Assembly: GCF_900240265.1 (NCBI RefSeq)
Contig: NZ_LT964740.1
Location: forward strand, 218,910 to 251,205
Reading direction: 5' to 3'
Source of the DNA: Galactobacillus timonensis
GTDB taxonomy: Bacteria > Bacillota_I > Bacilli_A > Erysipelotrichales > Erysipelotrichaceae
Length of the DNA: 32,296 bases
Both the position numbers and the translations under genes were made by a program. The notes beneath the pieces were generated by a model, which was given only the letters and a program-made list of their open reading frames with translations, had not been told where the DNA came from and ran no database searches. This document shows, piece by piece, positions 8,762-16,943 of this stretch (its first letter is position 1; every line of letters starts with the position of its first letter).

Positions 8762-8823
8762 AAAAGGGGCCGTAGCAGCCTGAGCAGATTCTAAATATGC
8801 TCAAACTGTTACAGTCCCTTTTT
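8762..8823. terminator. Right IS-end hairpin, terminator for the convergent operon
   Basis: Arms 8762-8786 and 8798-8823 form a long imperfect stem with an 11-nt loop. The outer A and T tracts make it terminator-like on both strands. It lies 13 nt beyond the stop of the minus-strand membrane protein gene at 8837, so the IS end appears to serve as the terminator of the parE operon. A nested palindrome TGCTCGAGCA (8733-8742), flanked by GAATGA and TCATTC, lies just inside. Confidence 0.6.
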
Positions 8824-8836
8824 CCATATTGGTAAC

Positions 8837-9256
8837 TCAGTGAACCGCAAACACCGACACCAGCAGGAATGCCATTCCCGCCGCTGACAGCAGAACCATA
8901 AACGCCGCCTTGTTCCGGCACGCTGTATAGCGTTCTTCATGATTCATAAAGCCCTGCTCCAGCTGCTTCGCCGACTGGCTTCCTGACATCACGGATCCAA
9001 CCAGTCCCAGGGCCCCGGCCACAATCGCCGAGTACACAGGCAGAACCGCAGAAGGCTTCGTATACAGCAGCACTCCGGCCTCCACAATGCCGAAGAGTAC
9101 ATGAGCAAACACAAGGAAGTACAGCGTATTCAGCTGCTTCTTTTTCGTTGGTGTCTCGGCATTGTATACCGCCTGGTGCATCTGTCTGTAACCGACAACA
9201 AAGCCAACCAGCGGCAGCACAATCGTCACCAGCATCTCAATTGCGAGTGTATTCAC
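8837..9256 (-). CDS. Small four-helix membrane protein of unknown function
   Basis: A 139-residue hydrophobic protein with four predicted membrane segments, about residues 4-24, 43-66, 68-90 and 115-137. A charged loop (YNAETPTKKKQ) sits between the first two, and a polar loop with HEERYTACRNK lies before the last. I recognise no family. Its start overlaps the rsfS stop by 4 nt, so it is translated from the same message as the ribosome-associated genes upstream and is the last gene of the parE operon. The context gives no direct function. Confidence 0.75.
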   Translation of the reverse strand: MNTLAIEMLVTIVLPLVGFVVGYRQMHQAVYNAETPTKKKQLNTLYFLVFAHVLFGIVEAGVLLYTKPSAVLPVYSAIVAGALGLVGSVMSGSQSAKQLEQGFMNHEERYTACRNKAAFMVLLSAAGMAFLLVSVFAVH

Positions 9257-9615
9257 GGCTGCACCTCATCTTTCTTCTTTCCTTCATAGACTTCCATCGG
9301 ACGATCGCCCCACAGTTGTTCCAGCCGGTACTGCTGACGCGCCTGTTCCGTAAAGATGTGAACGATGCAGTCATAAAGATCGACCAGGATCCACGAACTG
9401 CCCTCCGCACCTTCTCTTTGACGCACATGGAAGCCGTTTTTCTCCGCTTCCTTCATCAGATCCTCGGCCAGTGCATTGGCATGGCGCGGATTCATTGCCG
9501 TACAGATCACGAAATGATCTGTAAAAGGGCTGACCCCCTTCATGTCAATGACCGTAATGTTTTCCGCCAGCTTCTCATCCAGCGTCTTTTCAACAAGATT
9601 CAATAATTCCTGCAT
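9253..9615 (-). CDS. rsfS: Ribosome silencing factor RsfS
   Basis: A 120-residue member of the RsfS/Iojap (DUF143) family. Known members bind ribosomal protein L14 and block joining of the 50S and 30S subunits under nutrient limitation. Family features seen are VIDMKGVSPFTDHFVICTA, GSSWILVDLYDCIVHIF and a C-terminal YRLEQLWGD. The ATG at 9615 fits the family N-terminus (MQELLNLVEKTLDEK). The frame continues 17 codons upstream into yqeK, and those residues look non-family. It follows yqeK with a 4-nt gap and overlaps the next gene by 4 nt. Confidence 0.93.
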   Translation of the reverse strand: MQELLNLVEKTLDEKLAENITVIDMKGVSPFTDHFVICTAMNPRHANALAEDLMKEAEKNGFHVRQREGAEGSSWILVDLYDCIVHIFTEQARQQYRLEQLWGDRPMEVYEGKKKDEVQP

Positions 9616-9619
9616 GAAT

Positions 9620-10426
9620 TTATTCTTTTCCCTCTCGTCCCTCGCGGTAAGACTCCGCTTCTTCATACACCAGCTGCGCCGCCGCCTTCAGATTCTTCTT
9701 TGCCAGGCCAAGCTCCTTGGAGCTGTCATAGCCCCGCGTCGGCTCGCACTTATCCGCAACGTACAGGATCCAGTCCAGCCTGGTTCGCCCGTGTCCCACC
9801 GTATGACAGTGAATGGCGGAAAGAATCCGTGGATCATACAGCCCCATTTCCTTCTTCAGCCAGTACACGGCCGTGTAGCTGTGCCAGATCTTCACATTCT
9901 GCGTCAGCTTGTCCGGTTCATAGACGGCAAGGATCTTTCTCCCCTCGTCGTCATTCATCCGTTTTGTTATATCATGCAGCATTCCGGTGCGCCAGGCAAG
10001 CAGCTCATCAACACCGTTTGCCCTGGCCAGATCTCTGCATACCCGGGCAACGGAGATGGAATGCGCTGCCCGGTGCGGACTGCACTGGGCATAAACGACC
10101 TCATTGAGATACCACCCGTTTTCAAGAAGCAGTGTCCTGGTACCCGCTGCCCCATAGCGGAAACAGCCGCTGCGGACTTTCTCTTCCATCGCCTGATCCG
10201 TGATATCAACGGTATCCTTTCCAACTGCATCTTTTTCTGCAATCGACACATGACGCCAGGGGGCGATCGCAGCCTTCAGCAGCTGAATGCGCGATGCCGG
10301 AGAAAGAATTCCTTCACCGCTAACTGCTACGAATACCTGGTATCCACGCTTGCGCCAGCCGGTGATCGTCTCCAGCTCGCTTTGCGTGATGGGATCGAAT
10401 CTGCCCGTGAGAGTGACTGTCTTCAT
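9620..10426 (-). CDS. yqeK: YqeK-type HD phosphohydrolase with degenerate NadD-like N-terminal domain
   Basis: A 268-residue fusion. The C-terminal part (about 116-268) is a YqeK HD domain: H122, H151-D152, then HSYTAVYWL, HCHTVGHG and YVADKCEPTRGYD. YqeK relatives hydrolyse diadenosine tetraphosphate symmetrically to ADP. The N-terminal part (about 1-110) resembles a shrunken nicotinate-mononucleotide adenylyltransferase: TGRFDP aligns with the GGTFDPxHxGH signature, but the HxGH is replaced by ITQSEL. The domain is also far shorter than NadD, so catalysis is unlikely. In Bacillus nadD and yqeK are adjacent separate genes, so this looks like fusion followed by decay. The start overlaps the yhbY stop by 4 nt. 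Confidence 0.87.
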   Translation of the reverse strand: MKTVTLTGRFDPITQSELETITGWRKRGYQVFVAVSGEGILSPASRIQLLKAAIAPWRHVSIAEKDAVGKDTVDITDQAMEEKVRSGCFRYGAAGTRTLLLENGWYLNEVVYAQCSPHRAAHSISVARVCRDLARANGVDELLAWRTGMLHDITKRMNDDEGRKILAVYEPDKLTQNVKIWHSYTAVYWLKKEMGLYDPRILSAIHCHTVGHGRTRLDWILYVADKCEPTRGYDSSKELGLAKKNLKAAAQLVYEEAESYREGREGKE

Positions 10427-10713
10427 GGAAGAATGATACCCTGTTTATCCGGGTTACGGCGGTAGAGAACGATCGTTCTGCCGATGCGCTGCACCACTTC
10501 GCTTTCCGTATTCATGGCAAGATCAAAGGCGATCTCTTCCACATCTTCCGGCGCCGTCTTCAGCACCTTGATCTTGATCAGCTCTCTTGCCCGCAGCGCA
10601 TTGTCAATCATCACGATGAAGTTGTCGCTCAGCGCGTCCTTGCCCACCTGAAACAGGGGTTTCAGATTCACCGCCTGCCCTGCCAGATATTTTTTCTGTT
10701 TCTTCGTCAACAT
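10423..10713 (-). CDS. yhbY: YhbY/CRM-domain RNA-binding protein
   Basis: A 96-residue single CRM-domain protein. It has the family opening LTKKQKKYLAGQAVNLKPLFQVGKDAL, written here as LTKKQKKYL followed by the GxxxL/QVGK region, and ends with VVQRIGRTIVLYRRN. Such proteins bind pre-50S or other rRNA and take part in ribosome assembly. The ATG at 10713 overlaps the yqeH stop (TGATG arrangement), and GAAAGG lies upstream; the 29 upstream in-frame codons are antisense-like and not family. It lies between yqeH and yqeK exactly as in other Bacillota. Confidence 0.9.
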   Translation of the reverse strand: MLTKKQKKYLAGQAVNLKPLFQVGKDALSDNFIVMIDNALRARELIKIKVLKTAPEDVEEIAFDLAMNTESEVVQRIGRTIVLYRRNPDKQGIILP

Positions 10714-11756
10714 CAAATCATTGCCTTTCTGAATGTAACATTCACCTGTTTTGGCGCATAGACACGCAGCGTACCGACATCTCCGGATACACACACCCAC
10801 CCCAGGCCGTCAATCACCGCATCCATCTTGCGGCCCTCCTTGTGGACCGCATGCATGGTTCCGGGAAACTCATTGGGTATCGGCGAAAGAAGATCGCCAT
10901 AGTGCTTCTGCCATAAGGCATCCGCCTGCGCCAGATTTCCCCGGTGCACGTTCAGCCTCTCGCTGCAGTAGAATACGGCGCTGCCGTTGGTCACATTGCT
11001 CAGATCAATTCGCACCAGTCCCCCGATCGCAAAGCTCTGCTCCTCATAGACCTGAAAGATCCGGGGACGAATGGAGCGCGAAGGAAGAAGCTGCTTCAGA
11101 TTCTTCTCTGCCACGTCCATGACCATGGACTGTCCGACTTCAATGCCCGGTGTATCCGTCCATGTATACCCGTTGACTTCCATTTCATGAAAATCAATCG
11201 TCGTCCCGGGATAGCGCGAACTGGTCAGTACATCGGTATTCAGCAGGCGGTTGATCAGCGTACTCTTGCCGCTGTTGGCACGGCCGAAGAACACAACATC
11301 GCCATGTTCCTGGATCAGGCAGTTCCTGAGATTATCCAGCTGCTCATCCCCGTTCAGGGAAAGAAGATACATTTCCTTGATGGAAATGCCCTGCTCCTTC
11401 AGGCGCTCCTGCAGAAACTGACGCAGCTTGCCGTCACTCAGCGTATCCGGAAGAAGATCCCGCTTCGTTCCGGCAAGGATGATCTGTTTCGATCCAAACC
11501 GCCGCGCAAGACCTTCAATCATGCCGGCCTCGAAGTCAAAGAGATCCACAACCCACACAAAGAGGCCGTCCATCTTCTCCAGCCGGTTCAATACCCGTTC
11601 CGGATCAATGCCCCTGCGCATCGAAATGCCAAGATCATCGTAGTGGATCAGCCGGAAACATCGCTGGCAATAGCTGCTGCCCTCTTTGGGCGTGTAGCCG
11701 ATACCGTTAGGATCCATTGTCTGAAGCTCTGCGCCGCAGCCGATGCATTTAGCCAT
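10713..11756 (-). CDS. yqeH: Circularly permuted ribosome-assembly GTPase YqeH
   Basis: A 347-residue GTPase needed for 30S subunit biogenesis. An N-terminal treble-clef zinc finger uses C4, C7, C30 and C33. The G motifs appear in permuted order: TKRD (G4, 97-100), GRANSGKS (G1, 159-166), then DTPG (G3, 201-204). The C-terminal third is the RNA-binding part, ending VNVTFRKA. The start at 11756 has GGAGG in good position and overlaps the parC stop by 8 nt, so translation is probably coupled to parC. The frame runs 32 codons further upstream inside parC, which is a shadow. Placement directly behind parC links topoisomerase IV and ribosome assembly in one transcript. Confidence 0.94.
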   Translation of the reverse strand: MAKCIGCGAELQTMDPNGIGYTPKEGSSYCQRCFRLIHYDDLGISMRRGIDPERVLNRLEKMDGLFVWVVDLFDFEAGMIEGLARRFGSKQIILAGTKRDLLPDTLSDGKLRQFLQERLKEQGISIKEMYLLSLNGDEQLDNLRNCLIQEHGDVVFFGRANSGKSTLINRLLNTDVLTSSRYPGTTIDFHEMEVNGYTWTDTPGIEVGQSMVMDVAEKNLKQLLPSRSIRPRIFQVYEEQSFAIGGLVRIDLSNVTNGSAVFYCSERLNVHRGNLAQADALWQKHYGDLLSPIPNEFPGTMHAVHKEGRKMDAVIDGLGWVCVSGDVGTLRVYAPKQVNVTFRKAMI

Positions 11757-14271
11757 TGCCTTCCTCCCCGTCAAACAGCGAAATTGTCTCCACTTCGTCG
11801 TGTTCCGTATCATCCGCATCCGCCGGCCGGTCAACGACGCGGCACTCATCAATGTCCTTCAGACGATACCATCCCGCGTTGAGCGTAATCGGCTCAGAGA
11901 ATGTCGTCGCTGCCGTCTTCAGAGGAATGTCCACAACCGGAAGATCATGTTCCTCAGGATCAAAGAAGGAGACCGTTTCCCCCGAATGGACAGAGAGAAT
12001 GTCCCTCATCACATACGGATGTGTTTTCAGCCGCTTCGCCGCAAGACAGCCTTTACTCGGGCGGTTGCTTTCGACGGTTTCTTCCACCTTGAGACGCTTC
12101 ATCGCCGCACCGTCGGTAATCACAGTCAGCGCATTATCCTCCTTGTGAAGAACACATGCCGCCGCCAGACGATCACCTCTGGAAATATTGATGGCTTTCA
12201 CGCCCCTTGCCTTTAAGCCCTGCACCGGAATCTGCGTAATCGGATATCGTGTAAGGAAGCCATCCCGCGTTAACAGCACCGCCTCATCTTCAGCGTATAC
12301 AGCAAACGCCGCCAGCAGGCCGGCACCCGGGTTCAGGTTCATCGCCGTCATCACACGGGTATTGCGCTGCAGCTGGAAGTCGCGGACCGGCGTCCGCTTG
12401 ATCTGTCCATTTTCCGATGCCGTCACGATCCACGCATAGGTATCGAAGGAAGGCACCAGCACCGCATTGACGATCTTGTCCGTACCTTCGATCCGTACAT
12501 ATTTATTCAGATGCGTACCGATATCGCGCCATTTGCCATCATCAACCTGCCATACCGGCAGATATGCAAAGTTGCCCTTCGTCGTAAACAGAAGAAGGAC
12601 ATTCAGCGTATCGCACTCGATCGTTCCGATCAGTGCGTCCCCTTCCTTGAGCCCCGTCAGCTTCGTACCGGCCTGCAAGGAAGCCTGATAGGACTTCATG
12701 CTGACACGCTTCACATAGCCATCGCGGGAAACCGTGACCATGACCCGCTCATTGGCAATCGTTGCCGCCTTATCGATGACAATCGCCGAAACATTTTCCT
12801 CAATCCGTGTACGGCGCGGATCGTCGTACTCCTTCTTCACGGCCCGCAGCTCTTTGACGATAACAGAACGCATCACGTTCTCGTTTTCAAGGATGTCGTT
12901 CACTTCTTCGATCTTGTTGGTCAGCTCGGCAAACTCGTTGCGCAAAGCCACAATATCCGTATTGGACAGACGGTACAGCCGCATCATGACGATAGCTTCC
13001 GCCTGTTTGTCATCAAAGCCGAAGGTCTCCATGAGGCCCTTCTTTGCGTCCGCTTTGTCCTTGGAGGCACGGATCAGGGCGATAACTTCATCCAGGATCG
13101 ATACTGCCTTCATCAGACCTTCAATGATATGGCCCCGATCCTCCATCTGTTTCTTTTCAAACAGGGAACGGCGCCGCACAACCTCCTTGCGGAAATTGAT
13201 GAACGCATCCAGAAGCCCGATCAGCCCGATCTGCACCGGCCGCTGATCCACGATTGTCACATTGTTGTAGTTGTAGTAGATCTGCAGATCCGTATTCTTG
13301 TACAGATAGTTGAGAATCGTCTGCGCATCCGCATCTTTGCGGACATCGACCACAACCTTCAGACCCATGCGGTCCGACTCATCCCGTACATCGAGCATGC
13401 CGTCGATGGAACGGTTGAGACGGATCTCATCAATGCGCTTGACCAGTTCCGACTTGATGACTTCATAGGGAACTTCGGTGATGATGATCTGATTGCATGT
13501 CCGCCCTTCGACGATATCTGCCCGTCCACGTACGACAATGCGGCCGTGTCCTGTCGCAAAGGCTTCACGGATGCCGTCGGCTCCCTGCACGATTCCGCCG
13601 GTCGGAAAATCAGGTCCCGGAATGATCTGCATCAGCTCATCGAGCGAACACTCCGGATTGTTGAGACGGTAAATCGTCGCATCAACGACTTCGCCCAGAT
13701 TGTGCGGAGGCATATTGGTCGCATAGCCGGCCGCGATGCCGGTGGCGCCGTTGACAAGCATGACCGGGAAAGGAACCGGAAGAACCGTCGGCTCCAGCTC
13801 CGTATCGTCGAAGTTCGGAGCCATTTCAACCGTATCCTTGTCGAGATCGTTTTCCATGACCTCGGTCACCTTGGCCAGACGTGCTTCGGTATAACGCATC
13901 GCAGCGGCCGGATCGTCATCGATCGAACCGTTATTGCCGTGGACATCGATCAAAGGAAGCCGAACCTTCCAGCTTTGCGACATGCGGATCATCGCATCAT
14001 AGACCGACGTATCACCATGGGGATGATAATTACCGATGACAAGACCGACCGTCTTTGCCGACTTGCGGTACGGATGGTCCCAGGTATTGCCATCGTGATA
14101 CATCGCATACAGAATGCGCCGCTGCACCGGCTTGAGACCGTCGCGGGCATCCGGAAGCGCACGCTCCTGAATGATGTATTTGGCGTAGCGGCTGAACCGG
14201 TCCCCCATGATGTCTTCCAGAAGCTCGTTCTGATAGACGGTATGATCGATCACTTCATTCTTTTTCGCCAT
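11749..14271 (-). CDS. parC: DNA topoisomerase IV subunit A
   Basis: The 840-residue cleavage subunit of the chromosome-decatenating type IIA topoisomerase. The N-terminal winged-helix domain opens with [17 protein letters not shown]. The catalytic tyrosine is Y127 in [11 protein letters not shown]. The C-terminal half consists of beta-pinwheel repeats. The quinolone-resistance region reads [15 protein letters not shown]88 is at the position that is often Ser, and D92 is at the acidic position. Its start overlaps the parE stop by 1 nt, so A and B subunits are translated in step. It is called ParC rather than GyrA from the order parE-parC and general sequence character; gyrA is not in the window, so this separation is inferred. 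Confidence 0.93.
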   Translation of the reverse strand: MAKKNEVIDHTVYQNELLEDIMGDRFSRYAKYIIQERALPDARDGLKPVQRRILYAMYHDGNTWDHPYRKSAKTVGLVIGNYHPHGDTSVYDAMIRMSQSWKVRLPLIDVHGNNGSIDDDPAAAMRYTEARLAKVTEVMENDLDKDTVEMAPNFDDTELEPTVLPVPFPVMLVNGATGIAAGYATNMPPHNLGEVVDATIYRLNNPECSLDELMQIIPGPDFPTGGIVQGADGIREAFATGHGRIVVRGRADIVEGRTCNQIIITEVPYEVIKSELVKRIDEIRLNRSIDGMLDVRDESDRMGLKVVVDVRKDADAQTILNYLYKNTDLQIYYNYNNVTIVDQRPVQIGLIGLLDAFINFRKEVVRRRSLFEKKQMEDRGHIIEGLMKAVSILDEVIALIRASKDKADAKKGLMETFGFDDKQAEAIVMMRLYRLSNTDIVALRNEFAELTNKIEEVNDILENENVMRSVIVKELRAVKKEYDDPRRTRIEENVSAIVIDKAATIANERVMVTVSRDGYVKRVSMKSYQASLQAGTKLTGLKEGDALIGTIECDTLNVLLLFTTKGNFAYLPVWQVDDGKWRDIGTHLNKYVRIEGTDKIVNAVLVPSFDTYAWIVTASENGQIKRTPVRDFQLQRNTRVMTAMNLNPGAGLLAAFAVYAEDEAVLLTRDGFLTRYPITQIPVQGLKARGVKAINISRGDRLAAACVLHKEDNALTVITDGAAMKRLKVEETVESNRPSKGCLAAKRLKTHPYVMRDILSVHSGETVSFFDPEEHDLPVVDIPLKTAATTFSEPITLNAGWYRLKDIDECRVVDRPADADDTEHDEVETISLFDGEEGNG

Positions 14272-16199
14272 TACTTCGTCTCCACCTTAAAATCATCTTC
14301 CAGTGTGAAGGAGATGTTGTCTTCGATCCATTTCTTGCGCGGTTCCGCCTTCTCACCCATGAGAACCGAGACACGCTTCTCCGCCAGCACACCATCCTGA
14401 ATGCCGACACGGATCAGCGTCCGGTGTTCCGGATCCATGGTCGTCTCCCAGAGCTGCGTCGCATTCATTTCACCAAGGCCTTTGTAACGCTGCACTTCCA
14501 GACGTCCGTACTTCTTCCTCTCGGCGTCCAGTTCATCATCCGTGTAGCAGTAGTCCACCTGCTTGCCATGTCCGACCCGATACAGCGGCGGCAGTGCAAT
14601 ATACACCATGCCGTGCTCAATCAGCGGCCGCATGTAACGGTAGAAGAACGTGAGCAGAAGAATCTGAATATGCGACCCATCATCATCGGCATCGGTCATG
14701 ATGATGATCTTCGAATAGTTGCTTTCGGTATAGTCAAAATCACTGCCCAGACCTGCCCCGATCGCATGGGTCAGCGTATTGAGCTCAAGGTTCTTGGCAA
14801 TGTCGTTCAGGGAACACTTCTCCGTATTCAATACCTTTCCACGCAGCGGCAGAATAGCCTGGAAATGAGAGTCTCTTCCCTGCTTCGCAGAGCCGCCTGC
14901 AGAATCACCCTCAACCAGGAACAGTTCCTTGATCCGCGCATCGCGGGAATTGGCCGGCGCCAGCTTTCCGGACAGCAGCTTCTCTGCCTTGGAGGCCTTG
15001 GTGCCCTTGCGGATTTCTTCCCGCGCCTTACGGGCAGCCTCCCTGGCCTGGGAAGCCTTCATCATCTTGCGGACCAGCGTGTCGGACAGTTCGCGGTTTT
15101 CTTCAAACCAGAAGGCAAGCTTATCTGAGACAACGGCAGAAACCGCAGGTCCCGCCTGTGGTGTTCCGAGCTTTCCCTTGGTCTGTCCTTCAAACTGCAG
15201 GATCTCCTCCGGAACGGAAACGGAGACGATCGAAGTCAGTCCTTCGCGGACATCGCTTCCTTCAAGATTCTTATCCTTTTCCTTCAGCAGTCCGTATTTG
15301 CGGGCATAGTCATTGACGGCCTTGGTAAAGGCGGTCTTGTAACCCTGTTCATGGCTGCCGCCGTCCGTCGTACGGACAAGATTGGCAAAGGAATAGGTAT
15401 TTTCCTGATAATCGTCCGTATACTGGAAGGCAACATTGACCTGGATGCCCTGGCTTTCGCCGCTGAACTTTACAGGCGGCGAAATGACATTGCGATCCTC
15501 ATTGAGATAGTTCAGAAAAGCGGTAGGACCATCCTGATAGCAGAATTCCTCTTTCTGAATATCCTTCCCGCGGGCATCGATGACAGTCATCGAGACGCCG
15601 GACAGCAGGAAGGCTTCCTCCCGCGCCCGCTCGCACACGGTATCGTACTTGAACGTGGTTGTTGTGAAAATTTCGGGGTCCGGTTTGAAGGTTACCTTGG
15701 AACCGCTGCGGTTGGTCGGACCGAGATCCTGCAGCTTGCCGATCTTCCTGTCGCCGTGCTCAAACCGCATGCGTACACGCTTGCCATCATGGCAGACTTC
15801 CACTTCGAGCCACTCGCTGAGAGCATTCACAACGGAGGCACCGACGCCATGGAGGCCGCCGGCTGTTTTATAGCCGCCTTCGGATGTGAACTTTCCGCCG
15901 GCATGAAGAACTGTAAAAATAACCTCCAGCGTATTGCGTCCGGAGGGATGCATTCCAATCGGCATGCCGCGGCCTTCATCTTCCACCGTGCAGGAGCCGT
16001 CCTTGTTCAGGGTAATGGTAATCTTCTTGCCGTAGCCGTTAAGCACCTCGTCAACAGAGTTATCGACGATCTCCCAGATCAGATGATGGAGACCATGGAT
16101 ATCCGTGGAGCCAATATACATTCCCGGCCGCTTGCGGACCGGATCAAGTCCCTTGAGAATCTGAATACTGTCGTCTTCGTATCTTCTTTTTTCTGGCAT
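14271..16199 (-). CDS. parE: DNA topoisomerase IV subunit B
   Basis: The 642-residue ATPase subunit. GHKL ATPase motifs EIVDNSVDE, DEGRGMPIG and GGLHGVGASVVNALS occupy the first 130 residues. The transducer domain follows, then the TOPRIM motifs EGDSAGGSA (about 430) and DADDDG (about 503), and the C-terminal YKGLGEMNATQLWETTMDP. It is first in a seven-gene minus-strand operon. AAAGGA lies about 7 nt before the ATG, and an extended -10 box lies 28-36 nt upstream. Confidence 0.94.
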   Translation of the reverse strand: MPEKRRYEDDSIQILKGLDPVRKRPGMYIGSTDIHGLHHLIWEIVDNSVDEVLNGYGKKITITLNKDGSCTVEDEGRGMPIGMHPSGRNTLEVIFTVLHAGGKFTSEGGYKTAGGLHGVGASVVNALSEWLEVEVCHDGKRVRMRFEHGDRKIGKLQDLGPTNRSGSKVTFKPDPEIFTTTTFKYDTVCERAREEAFLLSGVSMTVIDARGKDIQKEEFCYQDGPTAFLNYLNEDRNVISPPVKFSGESQGIQVNVAFQYTDDYQENTYSFANLVRTTDGGSHEQGYKTAFTKAVNDYARKYGLLKEKDKNLEGSDVREGLTSIVSVSVPEEILQFEGQTKGKLGTPQAGPAVSAVVSDKLAFWFEENRELSDTLVRKMMKASQAREAARKAREEIRKGTKASKAEKLLSGKLAPANSRDARIKELFLVEGDSAGGSAKQGRDSHFQAILPLRGKVLNTEKCSLNDIAKNLELNTLTHAIGAGLGSDFDYTESNYSKIIIMTDADDDGSHIQILLLTFFYRYMRPLIEHGMVYIALPPLYRVGHGKQVDYCYTDDELDAERKKYGRLEVQRYKGLGEMNATQLWETTMDPEHRTLIRVGIQDGVLAEKRVSVLMGEKAEPRKKWIEDNISFTLEDDFKVETK

Positions 16200-16226
16200 G
16201 CGTGTTCCTTTCCATGGTGCCGACCT

Positions 16227-16235
16227 ATTATAGCA
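16227..16235 (-). promoter_or_regulatory. Extended -10 promoter of the parE operon
   Basis: Read on the minus strand the bases are TGCTATAAT, a perfect extended -10 element. No good -35 hexamer is seen, as is usual for such promoters. Predicted transcription starts about 20 nt before the parE ATG, leaving room for the AAAGGA ribosome binding site. Confidence 0.7.
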
Positions 16236-16279
16236 GAAAACGTAAATTTCCCGGCAGCCCCGTTCGGCAGGGATCCAGG

Positions 16280-16288
16280 TGCTAAAAT
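16280..16288 (+). promoter_or_regulatory. Extended -10 promoter of the plsY operon
   Basis: TGCTAAAAT matches the extended -10 pattern with one change in the hexamer. The ribosome binding site AAGGAG (16301-16306) and the plsY ATG follow at suitable distances. It is divergent from the parE promoter, with about 45 bp between the two boxes. Confidence 0.55.
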
Positions 16289-16313
16289 GATCGTATTGCT
16301 AAGGAGACAGCAG

Positions 16314-16943
16314 ATGAAAATCGTACTTGTTCTGGCAGTCAGCTATCTGTTTGGATCGGTGCCGTGGGCGCTGGTCATTGGAAAAGTGTTCTTTCATAAA
16401 GACATACGCAAAGAAGGCAGCGGAAACCTCGGTGCTTCCAATGCTGGCCGGGTTCTCGGCAAACCGGTAGCTGTCATCGTGACGCTGCTGGATGCGTTCA
16501 AGGCGTTTTTCTCGATGATGCTGGCGTTCTACGTCACGCCTTCGATCGTTCCGCTGGCCGGACTTGCCTGCTGCATCGGACATTGCTATCCGGTGTTTGC
16601 CGGCTTCCATGGCGGCAAGGCAGTGGCGACTTCGTACGGCTTTCTGCTGGGACTGGTCGTTTTCCTTCATCAGCCGGTGTTTTGGCAGTTCTTCTTCCCG
16701 ATTTTCTGCTTCTTCGGGATCCTGTATCTGTGCCGGATGGTTTCGGTTTCCTCGATTCTTTCTCTGTTGATTGCGGTCATCGTCTGCTGGCTGAGCAATG
16801 CCCCGATTCAGGCAAGTCTTTCCCTCTCAGCACTCTGGTGTTTTGTAACGTACCGTCATCGCTCCAACATTGAGCGCATCAAGAACGGTACCGAAAATAC
16901 GATCAAGTGGATGGGAGAAGTCAAGCACCATGGGCACCATTGA
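16314..16943 (+). CDS. plsY: Glycerol-3-phosphate acyltransferase PlsY
   Basis: An integral membrane enzyme that transfers acyl from acyl-phosphate to glycerol-3-phosphate, the first acylation of phospholipid synthesis in most Bacillota. The 209 residues show the three family motifs: GSGNLGASNAGR, GHCYPVFAGFHGGKAVAT and a C-terminal RHRSNIERIKNGTE. About five to six membrane segments are visible. AAGGAG 7 nt upstream sets the start at 16314. The same frame stays open for more than 300 codons upstream, antisense to parE, and that extension is not coding. The C-terminus is His-rich (KHHGHH). It overlaps the following esterase gene by 14 nt. Confidence 0.95.
   Translation: MKIVLVLAVSYLFGSVPWALVIGKVFFHKDIRKEGSGNLGASNAGRVLGKPVAVIVTLLDAFKAFFSMMLAFYVTPSIVPLAGLACCIGHCYPVFAGFHGGKAVATSYGFLLGLVVFLHQPVFWQFFFPIFCFFGILYLCRMVSVSSILSLLIAVIVCWLSNAPIQASLSLSALWCFVTYRHRSNIERIKNGTENTIKWMGEVKHHGHH

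Larger units (their letters stand above)
6896..8823 (+). mobile_element. IS1182-family insertion sequence, complete
   Basis: About 1.93 kb carrying one full transposase gene. The left end reads AAAAGGGGCTGTAACAGTT (6896-6914). The right end, read on the minus strand from 8822, gives AAAAGGGACTGTAACAGTT, 18 of 19 identical. Each end is also half of a local hairpin (6896-6938 and 8762-8823). No convincing target-site duplication flanks the ends, so the exact boundaries are uncertain by a few bases. The element lies 10 nt after the stop of the thioredoxin-fold gene and 13 nt after the stop of the convergent minus-strand operon, so it interrupts no gene. Confidence 0.65.

Noticed and set aside
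6886..8836. Target-site duplication around the IS1182-type element
   Set aside because: The bases outside the two ends do not match as direct repeats at any of the shifts I tried.
12511..14400. A 629-codon open frame on the plus strand
   Set aside because: It is antisense to parC, has no family-like motifs, and reflects the codon bias of parC.
15351..16313. Long upstream in-frame extension of plsY
   Set aside because: It is antisense to parE, and a strong ribosome binding site with the family N-terminus sets plsY at 16314.
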